Position numbers and translations under genes: made by a program. 64,000 bases of DNA, from NCBI RefSeq assembly GCF_014204975.1, contig NZ_JACHMM010000001.1, positions 3,844,001 through 3,908,000 on the forward strand, given 5' to 3'. Positions 57,940 to 64,000 of the stretch are shown here, piece after piece (the first letter of the stretch is position 1; the number at the start of each line of letters is the position of its first letter). This DNA comes from Jiangella mangrovi. Its GTDB lineage: Bacteria; Actinomycetota; Actinomycetes; Jiangellales; Jiangellaceae. The notes under the pieces are model-generated. The model saw only the letters and a program-made list of their open reading frames with translations. It was not told where the DNA came from and ran no database searches.

Positions 57940-59658
57940 TCAGCTGGTGAACTCGTCGAGCGCCTGCTGCGCCTGCTCGAGCCAGGACCGCCGGGCCGCG
58001 ATGGCCTCCTCGGCCTCGCGCAGCTTGCGGTCGTTGCCGGCGTCGCGGGCCTTGGCCGCCTTCGACTCGAGGTCGGCGATCGACGCCTCGAGCTGCGTCA
58101 CCGTGGCCTGGGCGCGGGCCCGGGCCTCGGGGTTGGACCGCTGCCACTCGTTCTGCTCGGCCTCGCGGATGGCGTCCTCGACGCGGCGCATGCGGCCCTC
58201 GACCGACCGCATGACGTCGCGCGGCACGTGGCCGGCGTCCTCCCAGCGCTCCTGGAGCACCCGCAACTGCTGGCGGGCGGTCTTCCAGTCGGTGACCGGC
58301 AGCAGCGCCTCGGCGTCGGCGAGGATGCCCTCCTTGACCGTCAGGTTGGCCTGCTGCTCGTCGTCGCGCTGGGACTGGTGGGCGGTGCGGGCGCCGAAGA
58401 AGGTGTCCTGGGCGGCTCTGAACCGCTTCCACAGGCTGTCCTCGACCCCTCGCGGCGCGGGGCCGGCGGCCTTCCACTGCGCCATCAGCTCGCGGTAGCG
58501 CCGCGACGTCGGGCCCCAGTCGGTCGACCCGCTGATCTCCTCGGCCTCGGTGAGGATGCGCTCCTTGATGACGCGGGCCTCGTCGCGGCGCTCGGCCAGC
58601 TCGGAGAAGTGTGCCTTGCGCCGGCGGGTGTAGTGGGTGCGGGCGGAGGAGAACCGGCGCCACAGCTCGTCGTCGGTGGCGCGGTCGAGCCGGGGCAGCG
58701 ACTTCCACTCCTCGAGCAGCGCCCGCAGCGTGTCGGCGCCGTTGCGCCAGTCGTTGCCCTCGGCGATGCTCTCGGCCTGCTGCGCGATCTGCTCCTTGCG
58801 CCCGCGGGCCTCCTCCTGCGCCTTGGCCCGGGCGGCGCGGCGCTCGGCCCGCCGCTCGGCGATGCGGGCGTCGAGCGCGTCGAGCCGGCCGCCCAGCGAG
58901 GCGAGATCGCCGATGGCGTGCGCCTCGTTCAGCTGCGTGCGCACCTTGGCCACACCCTGGGCGGTGTCGTCGGGCGCGGCGGCGCCGGACTCGAGCCGCG
59001 TCTCGAGCAGGTCGACCTGGACGGCGAGGTCGTCGTACTTGCGGACGAAGAAGGCCAGCGCCTCCTCGGGCTTGCCGACCTGCCAGGAGCCGATGTTCCG
59101 CTCGCCCTCCGGGGTGCGGACGAACACCTCGCCGTGCTCGTCGACCCGGCCCCACTCGTTGGCGGCGACGGTGGGCGTGTCGGCGTCGGCGGCGGCAGCA
59201 GCGGGTGCCGCCGGCGTCGCCGGAGCGGGTGTGGCGGGCGCGGGGAGGATGTCGGCGGGCGTCGGCACGGCCACCGGCGCGGGCGTGACGGCCTCGGGCT
59301 CCGGCTCGGGCTCCGGCGTGACGGCGTCAGCTGCCGGTTCGGGCGCGGGCTCCGGCTGCGCCGGCTCCTCCGAGGCGACGGGCTCCTCCGACGCGACCGG
59401 CTCGGCCTCGGGTGCGGCCGCTTCGGGCTCCGCGGCGGCCGGGGGCTCCGGCTCGACCGCGGCCGGATCGGGATCCGGGGTGGCGGCCGCGGGCTCGGGC
59501 ACGTCGGCCTCGGGCACGTCGGCCCGGGGCGCCTCGGCTTCGGGCGTCGGCGCCGCCTCGGCGGCGGCGTCGGGGGACTCGGGGGCCTCGGTGGGCTCGA
59601 CCTCGGCGGCAGCGGGCGCCGCTTCGGTGGGCTCGGGGCTACCAGTCGTGTTCGTCAC
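57940..59658 (-). CDS. DUF349 repeat protein with long acidic Pro/Ala N-terminus
   Basis: 572 residues. The first 190 or so are Pro/Ala/Glu-rich low complexity (PEPTEAAPAAAEVEPTEAPE and similar). A WGRVDEHGEVFVRTPEGERN segment follows, then a helical region with several DUF349 repeats (units such as LLEEWKSLPRLDRATDDELWRRF and LMAQWKAAGPAPRGVEDSLWKRF, each containing a W-K-x6-R/L-W-x-x-F pattern). GTG 59658 with GAGG nearby. Function unknown; the family is probably helical and nucleic-acid or ribosome associated, which is uncertain. Confidence 0.85.
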   Translation of the reverse strand: MTNTTGSPEPTEAAPAAAEVEPTEAPESPDAAAEAAPTPEAEAPRADVPEADVPEPAAATPDPDPAAVEPEPPAAAEPEAAAPEAEPVASEEPVASEEPAQPEPAPEPAADAVTPEPEPEPEAVTPAPVAVPTPADILPAPATPAPATPAAPAAAAADADTPTVAANEWGRVDEHGEVFVRTPEGERNIGSWQVGKPEEALAFFVRKYDDLAVQVDLLETRLESGAAAPDDTAQGVAKVRTQLNEAHAIGDLASLGGRLDALDARIAERRAERRAARAKAQEEARGRKEQIAQQAESIAEGNDWRNGADTLRALLEEWKSLPRLDRATDDELWRRFSSARTHYTRRRKAHFSELAERRDEARVIKERILTEAEEISGSTDWGPTSRRYRELMAQWKAAGPAPRGVEDSLWKRFRAAQDTFFGARTAHQSQRDDEQQANLTVKEGILADAEALLPVTDWKTARQQLRVLQERWEDAGHVPRDVMRSVEGRMRRVEDAIREAEQNEWQRSNPEARARAQATVTQLEASIADLESKAAKARDAGNDRKLREAEEAIAARRSWLEQAQQALDEFTS

Positions 59659-59674
59659 GGTGTCCTCATCCGGG

Positions 59675-60475
59675 TCAGGCGGTGGTGACGGAGTCGAGGG
59701 TGACCGGCTGGATGGGTGCGCCATCCGTCGATCCATTGTCGGTGCCGCCGTCCGCGATACCAGTGATCACGTCCAGACCAGTGGTGATCTGTCCGAAGAC
59801 GGTGTAGTCGGGTGGTAGCTGGGAGTCGCCGTACACCAGGAAGAACTGGCTGCCGTTGGTGTTGGCGCCGGCGTTGGCCATGGCGACCGTCCCGGCCGGG
59901 TAGGTGGCGCCGTCGGTGTTCTCGTTGTCGTACTCGTAGCCGGGGCCGCCGGAGCCGCCGCCGGTCGGGTCGCCGCACTGCAGCACCTTCAGGCTGTCCG
60001 ACGTGGTGAGGCGGTGGCAGGTGGTGCCGTCGTAGTACCCGGCGGCGGCGAGGAAGGCCAGCGAGTTGACGGTGCACGGCGCGCCGGTGTCGAGGGTGAC
60101 CGTGACCGGGGCCCCGTTGAGGGTCAGCGTGGCCGTGGTGGGCAGCGGCGTGGTGAGTGCGGCCGGGTCGATGGCCGGCGGCGTGCCGAGGTTCGGGACG
60201 GCGGACTCGCCGGAGGTGCGGTAGTCGCAGGTGGCCGCGGCGGCGTCGGCGGGCGCCGAGGGATCCGTGCCGGACGCGACCGGGCTCTCGTCGTCGCCGC
60301 CGAGCGCGCCGGAGACCAGCAGCGTGCCGATGACGAGGGCGACCACGACGATGGCGCCGCCCACGACGAGGCCGATCTTCCGCCGCTTCTGGGCCTCCTC
60401 GGCCCGGCGGGCCTGCTGGCGCTCGATGTGCTGGCGCGCGAGCTCACGCCGTCGCTGCTTGGCGCTCTGGGCCAC
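59675..60475 (-). CDS. Membrane-anchored cyclophilin-type peptidyl-prolyl isomerase
   Basis: 266 residues. A basic cytoplasmic N-terminus (KQRRRELARQHIERQQARRA) and one transmembrane helix (about 36-58) are followed by a Ser/Asp linker and an external cyclophilin domain. It has YYDGTTCHRL, GTVAMANAGANTNGSQFFLVYGD and LPPDYTVFGQI. The Arg of the usual FHRV motif is kept as CHRL. GTG 60475 follows GGGAGG. Mycobacterial PpiB (Rv2582) has the same anchored design and position. Confidence 0.92.
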   Translation of the reverse strand: MAQSAKQRRRELARQHIERQQARRAEEAQKRRKIGLVVGGAIVVVALVIGTLLVSGALGGDDESPVASGTDPSAPADAAAATCDYRTSGESAVPNLGTPPAIDPAALTTPLPTTATLTLNGAPVTVTLDTGAPCTVNSLAFLAAAGYYDGTTCHRLTTSDSLKVLQCGDPTGGGSGGPGYEYDNENTDGATYPAGTVAMANAGANTNGSQFFLVYGDSQLPPDYTVFGQITTGLDVITGIADGGTDNGSTDGAPIQPVTLDSVTTA

Positions 60476-60613
60476 CGGCCGATCCTCCCGATCGTTCGAG
60501 AAACGCTGGGGAGGCCTCCGGGACCCCCCTTCCACGTGTGGTACGCGGGGACAGTCTAGGCAGTACACGGCGGGAATCAGATAACGAGTTCGCGGCGATG
60601 AGTGGGCCGCCGG

Positions 60614-60628
60614 TAACCTTCGTGGGTG
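60614..60628 (+). promoter_or_regulatory. Leaderless promoter of the MBL gene
   Basis: TAACCT (60614-60619) followed after 6 bases by GTG 60626, so the transcript should begin at the start codon. No ribosome site is present. Confidence 0.5.
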
Positions 60629-61291
60629 CTCGTGCTCACCCTCGTCGCCCCGGTCCTGGGCACCAACTGCTATCTCGTGGCGCCCGACGGCGGCCGCGAG
60701 TGCGTCGTGATCGATCCCGGCATCGGTGTCGAGGACCAGCTGGAGAAGGCGTTCGCCGAGCACGGCGTCGAGCCGGCCGCCGTCCTCGTCACCCATGGGC
60801 ACCTCGACCACACCTACGCGCTGAGCGAGCTCTGCCGCCGTCGTGACCTGCCCGTTCACCTGCACGAGGGGGACGTGTACCGGCTGGCCGACCCGCTCGG
60901 CTCGCTCGGCCCGCAGCTGGCGCAGCAGTTCGCGCAGTTCGTCGACGGCTGGACGCCGCCGGCCGACGTGCGCCCGTTCACCGGCGCCGAGACCGAGCTC
61001 GACCTCGCCGGCGTCGGGCTGCGCGCCATCCACGCCCCGGGCCATACCGAGGGGTCGACGCTCTTCGAGCTGCCCGGCGACGGTGTCGTCTTCACCGGCG
61101 ACGTCCTGTTCGCGGGCACGGTGGGCCGCACCGACCTGCCGGGAGGCGACGACGCGCTCATGCGCGCGACGCTGACCCGGCTGGCGTCGGCGGACGGCCT
61201 GCCCGGAGTCACCACCGTCCGGCCCGGTCACGGCCCGGCGTCGACCCTCGACCGGGAACGCGCATCCAACCCGTACCTGCGAGGACTGTAG
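60626..61291 (+). CDS. MBL-fold hydrolase (glyoxalase II-like)
   Basis: 221-residue metallo-beta-lactamase-fold enzyme. The metal site HGHLDHT is followed by [24 protein letters not shown] and a C-terminal PGHGPAST His. Similar to hydroxyacylglutathione hydrolases and to Rv2581c, which holds the same place before hisS. The thioester substrate in a mycothiol-using organism is unknown. Confidence 0.92.
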   Translation: MLVLTLVAPVLGTNCYLVAPDGGRECVVIDPGIGVEDQLEKAFAEHGVEPAAVLVTHGHLDHTYALSELCRRRDLPVHLHEGDVYRLADPLGSLGPQLAQQFAQFVDGWTPPADVRPFTGAETELDLAGVGLRAIHAPGHTEGSTLFELPGDGVVFTGDVLFAGTVGRTDLPGGDDALMRATLTRLASADGLPGVTTVRPGHGPASTLDRERASNPYLRGL

Positions 61292-61298
61292 AGACCCT

Positions 61299-62564
61299 GT
61301 GAACGCGAACCCGACCTTCCGTGCCCCGAAGGGCACCTTCGACCTCGTGCCGCCGCGCGGCGAGGCCATGCTCGCCGTCCGCGAGGCCATGGCCGCTCCG
61401 CTGCGCTCGGCCGGCTACGGCTACATCGAGACGCCGAGCTTCGAGGAGACGACGCTGTTCGCCCGCGGCGTCGGCGAGTCCACGGACATCGTCACCAAGG
61501 AGATGTACTCCTTCACCACTCGTGGCGGCGACGACGTCACGCTGCGGCCCGAGGGCACGGCGCCGGTGCTGCGCGCCGTCCTCGAGAACAACCTGCACCG
61601 CGGCGCCCTGCCGGTGAAGCTCTGGTACTCCGGCTCGTACTACCGCTACGAGCGGCCGCAGAAGGGCCGCTACCGGCACTTCTCGCAGGTCGGGGCCGAG
61701 ATCCTGGGCACCGAGGACCCCGCCAGCGACGCCGAGCTCATCGTGCTGGCCGTCGACGCCTACCGCGCGCTCGGGCTGACCGGCGTGCGGGTGCTGCTGA
61801 ACTCGCTGGGCTCGCACGAGTCGCGCCCCGCGTACCGGGCGGCGCTGCAGGACTACCTGCGCGGCCTGGACCTCGACGAGGAGACCCGGAAGCGGGTCGA
61901 GCTCAACCCGCTGCGGGTCCTCGACGACAAGCGCCCCGAGATCCAGAAGGCGCTCACCGAGGCGCCGCTCATCACCGACTTCCTGTCTCCGGCCGACCGC
62001 GCGCACCACGACGCCGTCCGCTCGCTGCTCACCGCGTCGGGTGTGGCGTTCGAGGACGACCCGCGGCTGGTGCGCGGCCTCGACTACTACACCCGCACGC
62101 TCTTCGAGTTCGTGCACGACGGCCTCGGCTCGCAGTCCGCGGTGGGCGGCGGCGGCCGGTACGACGGCCTGTCCGAGCTGATCGGCGGTCCGGCGCTGCC
62201 CGGCGTCGGCTGGGCGCTCGGCGCCGACCGCACGCTGCTGGCCATGGAGGCCGAAGGGCTGCCGCTGCCGGGCACCACGGGCGTCCAGGTGTTCGCCGTC
62301 CCGCTCGGCGACGAGGCGGCGGCGTGGGCGTTCTCGCTGGTGACGACGCTGCGGCGCGAGGGCGTGGCGGCCGACGTCGCCACCGGCGGGCGCGGGCTCA
62401 AGGGCGCCATGAAGGCCGCCGACCGCAGCGGCGCGAAGTACGCCGTCGTCGTGGGCGAGCGCGACCTCGCCGAGGGCGTGGCCCAGGTCAAGGACCTCGC
62501 GACCGGGGAGCAGCAGGCCATCTCGGTGAACGGGCTGGTCACCCACCTCAAGCGACTCGTCTGA
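61299..62564 (+). CDS. hisS: Histidyl-tRNA synthetase
   Basis: Class II synthetase (421 aa) charging tRNA-His. It has the N-terminal [15 protein letters not shown], motif 2 [13 protein letters not shown] and [17 protein letters not shown], the histidine-specific [12 protein letters not shown], and a C-terminal anticodon-binding domain. GTG 61299 lies 7 bases after the MBL gene stop. Confidence 0.97.
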   Translation: MNANPTFRAPKGTFDLVPPRGEAMLAVREAMAAPLRSAGYGYIETPSFEETTLFARGVGESTDIVTKEMYSFTTRGGDDVTLRPEGTAPVLRAVLENNLHRGALPVKLWYSGSYYRYERPQKGRYRHFSQVGAEILGTEDPASDAELIVLAVDAYRALGLTGVRVLLNSLGSHESRPAYRAALQDYLRGLDLDEETRKRVELNPLRVLDDKRPEIQKALTEAPLITDFLSPADRAHHDAVRSLLTASGVAFEDDPRLVRGLDYYTRTLFEFVHDGLGSQSAVGGGGRYDGLSELIGGPALPGVGWALGADRTLLAMEAEGLPLPGTTGVQVFAVPLGDEAAAWAFSLVTTLRREGVAADVATGGRGLKGAMKAADRSGAKYAVVVGERDLAEGVAQVKDLATGEQQAISVNGLVTHLKRLV

Positions 62565-62576
62565 CGGGGTGGCGGC

Positions 62577-63230
62577 GTGCTGATCGATCACTTCCCCGTC
62601 TACGGGATCCGCGTGCGCACGCCGAGGCTGGAGCTGCGCCTGCCCGCGCCCGAGGAGCTGGCCGAGCTCGCCGAGCTGGCCATGGACGGGATCCACGGGC
62701 CCGACCTCATGCCGTTCGGCACGCCGTGGTCCGAGCTGCCGCCCGCCGACCGCGCCCGCCGGGTCATGCAGCGCCACTGGAGGACGCTGGCGGAGCTGAA
62801 GGCCGACGCCTGGGCACTGAACCTGGTGGTCTTCCTGGACGGCCGGCCGGTCGGCGTCCAGGAGATCGAGGCCGACGACTTCGCCATCCAGCGTCAGGTC
62901 ACGTCGGAGTCCTGGCTCGGCCTGCGCCACCAGGGCCGGGGCATCGGCACCGAGATGCGCGCGGCCATGCTGCACCTGGCCTTCGCCGGGCTGGGCGCCG
63001 ACGAGGCGGTGTCGGTCGGCTACATGGACAACCACGCGTCGCTGCGGGTGTCGCGCAAGCTCGGCTACGCCGAGAACGGCACCAGCCGGGGCATCTCGCG
63101 GGGGAAGCTCGCGCTCGAGCAGCGCTTCCGGCTCAGCCGGGAGGCCTGGGAGCAGCACCGCACCGTCGAGGCGACCATCGAGGGTCTGGAGCCCTGCCTG
63201 CCGCTGCTCGGAGCCGAGGCCGCCGCCTGA
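62577..63230 (+). CDS. GNAT-family N-acetyltransferase
   Basis: 217-residue RimJ/RimL-like acetyltransferase. It has RTPRLELRLPAPEELAELAE at the start, the acetyl-CoA P-loop region LRHQGRGIGTEMRAAML, and NHASLRVSRKLGYAENG. GTG 62577. It is 12 bases after hisS, so probably co-transcribed. Substrate unknown. Confidence 0.9.
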   Translation: MLIDHFPVYGIRVRTPRLELRLPAPEELAELAELAMDGIHGPDLMPFGTPWSELPPADRARRVMQRHWRTLAELKADAWALNLVVFLDGRPVGVQEIEADDFAIQRQVTSESWLGLRHQGRGIGTEMRAAMLHLAFAGLGADEAVSVGYMDNHASLRVSRKLGYAENGTSRGISRGKLALEQRFRLSREAWEQHRTVEATIEGLEPCLPLLGAEAAA

Positions 63231-63242
63231 GTTGCCTCTCGT

Positions 63243-63258
63243 TCGAACCTGTGTTCGA
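63243..63258 (+). promoter_or_regulatory. SOS (LexA) box upstream of the radical-SAM gene
   Basis: TCGAAC-CTGT-GTTCGA is a perfect match to the actinobacterial SOS box. It ends 8 bases before the ATG of the radical-SAM gene, with GGAGG between box and start. Confidence 0.85.
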
Positions 63259-63266
63259 ATGGAGGC

Positions 63267-64000
63267 ATGCGCTGGGAAGGTCAGGAACTCGCCGTCACCG
63301 ACGGGGCGGCACTGCCCGGCCTGCAGCGCATCGCCGGCCTGGTCCGCAGCGTCCGCACGCCCGAGTTCGAGGGCATCACGTTCCACGAGGTCACGTCCAA
63401 GTCCGCGCTGAACAAGGTGCCCGAGGCCTCGCACGTGCCGTTCCGGTGGACGGTCAACCCGTACCGCGGGTGCAGTCACGCGTGCACCTACTGCCTGTCC
63501 GGCTACGCGCCCATCACCATGTCCGACGGTTCCACCGTCCCGCTCGCGCGGGTGCGGCCGGGCGACCAGGTGCTCGGCACGCGGGTCGACGGCCTCAGCC
63601 GGCGGCTCGTGCGCACGCAGGTGCTCGACCACTGGCGCACCTCCAAGCCGGCGTTCCGGCTCGAGCTCGACGGCGGCACCTCCATCGTCGCCAGCGGCGA
63701 CCACCGGTTCCTCACGCCCGACGGCTGGAAGCACGTCGCCGCGGCGGCCGAGGGCGAGGCGCCGCGACCGCATCTGACCACCCGCGACCGGCTGGTCGGG
63801 CTGCGCCGGGGTGTGGTCGGGGCGGCGGTGCGCGCCGACCAGGCGCTGACCGTCAGCTACGTGCGGCCCATGGACGTCGAGCTGCCGATGTTCGACCTCA
63901 CCACCGGCACCGGCGACTTCATCGCCCACGGCGTCGTGAGCCACAACTGCTTCGCCCGCAACACCCACACCTACCTCGACCTCGACGCCGGCGACGACTT
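63267..64000 (+). CDS. Rv2578c-like radical-SAM protein with a mini-intein (partial)
   Basis: Open from ATG 63267 to the window edge (244 codons seen, 3' end missing). The N-extein (1-75) ends NPYRGCSHACTY and the C-extein begins CFARNTHTYLDLD, which joined give the radical-SAM CxxxCxxC. Between them residues 76-227 form an intein. The family is spore-photoproduct-lyase-like in its SAM motif and function is unknown. Its SOS box points to a DNA-damage role. Confidence 0.9.
   Translation, partial: MRWEGQELAVTDGAALPGLQRIAGLVRSVRTPEFEGITFHEVTSKSALNKVPEASHVPFRWTVNPYRGCSHACTYCLSGYAPITMSDGSTVPLARVRPGDQVLGTRVDGLSRRLVRTQVLDHWRTSKPAFRLELDGGTSIVASGDHRFLTPDGWKHVAAAAEGEAPRPHLTTRDRLVGLRRGVVGAAVRADQALTVSYVRPMDVELPMFDLTTGTGDFIAHGVVSHNCFARNTHTYLDLDAGDD
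63492..63947 (+). other. Mini-intein inside the radical-SAM [4Fe-4S] motif
   Basis: 152 residues starting Cys1 (CLSGYAPITMSDGSTVPLAR, splicing block A), with block B IVASGDHRFLTPDGW, block F MFDLTTGTGDFIAHG and block G VVSHN followed by Cys+1. There is no room for a homing endonuclease. The insertion splits the third cysteine position of CSHACTYC: intein Cys1 occupies it before splicing and the extein Cys+1 occupies it after. Confidence 0.9.

Noticed and set aside
63492..63947. Apparent disruption of a radical-SAM gene by an insertion
   Set aside because: The insert is in frame, starts with Cys, ends His-Asn before Cys and has intein blocks A, B, F and G, so it is an intein and not a pseudogene lesion.

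Overview
The window is very GC-rich (about 70% or more by eye). It has frequent GTG starts, 4-base ATGA/GTGA overlaps, Tat signal peptides, phosphatidylinositol-mannoside genes and actinobacterial regulator sites (SOS boxes TCGAAC-N4-GTTCGA, a DosR-like box, a GlnR-like box). It is chromosomal DNA of an actinomycete. The order thrS-HIT ... pgsA-patA-pimA ... pdxS-pdxT-yebC-ruvCAB-yajC-apt-relA ... ppiase-MBL-hisS ... Rv2578c-like matches the backbone known from Mycobacterium. The cell is probably a non-mycobacterial actinomycete (a Jiangella-like lineage would fit), but genus cannot be settled from sequence alone.

Layout. 1-8.2 kb: a catabolic operon with a TauABC-type importer, a fumarylacetoacetase-family hydrolase, two tandem Tat-exported amidohydrolases and an MFS carrier. 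8.5-11.3 kb: a DevS/DosS-like heme-GAF kinase gene converging on and overlapping a DevR/DosR-like regulator gene. The regulator diverges from an Rv3129-like flavin-binding gene, with a DosR-type palindrome between them. 11.3-12.7 kb: structured intergenic repeats, a MerR regulator with a canonical stretched MerR-type promoter, and a DUF1232 gene. 12.7-19.3 kb: a beta-glucoside cassette (GH3 enzyme, two permeases, binding lipoprotein) divergent from its LacI regulator, with two inverted operator copies. 19.4-23.5 kb: amt-glnK-glnD behind a GlnR-like box.

23.6-36.1 kb is the most unusual part. A pstC-pstA pair without a neighbouring pstB is followed by three consecutive PstS-fold secreted proteins (two with C-terminal membrane anchors), a WxL-domain-like secreted protein, a DUF916/WxIP-like membrane protein and a sortase-fold membrane protein. 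The catalytic His and Cys of that sortase-like protein are replaced (Arg and Ala). The genes run in one direction, mostly with 4-base overlaps or short hairpin-bearing gaps. They look like a cell-surface assembly built on phosphate-binding folds, and I do not recognise it as a described system.

36.3-64 kb is mainly housekeeping: ATP-grasp ligase, thrS, HIT hydrolase, S10 peptidase, vapBC, an EF-G2-like GTPase, PIM biosynthesis, PLP synthase, yebC, SOS-controlled ruvCAB, yajC, apt, a SRPBCC-MarR pair, a bifunctional (p)ppGpp synthetase/hydrolase, a DUF349 protein, a membrane cyclophilin, an MBL hydrolase, hisS, a GNAT, and an SOS-controlled radical-SAM gene carrying a mini-intein that runs off the window. 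secD/secF, usual neighbours of yajC, are absent. Two copies of a large covarying hairpin element (about 11.4 and 47.5 kb) and a family of TGATCA-ended hairpins lie in intergenic gaps. No tRNA, rRNA, CRISPR array or insertion sequence was seen.
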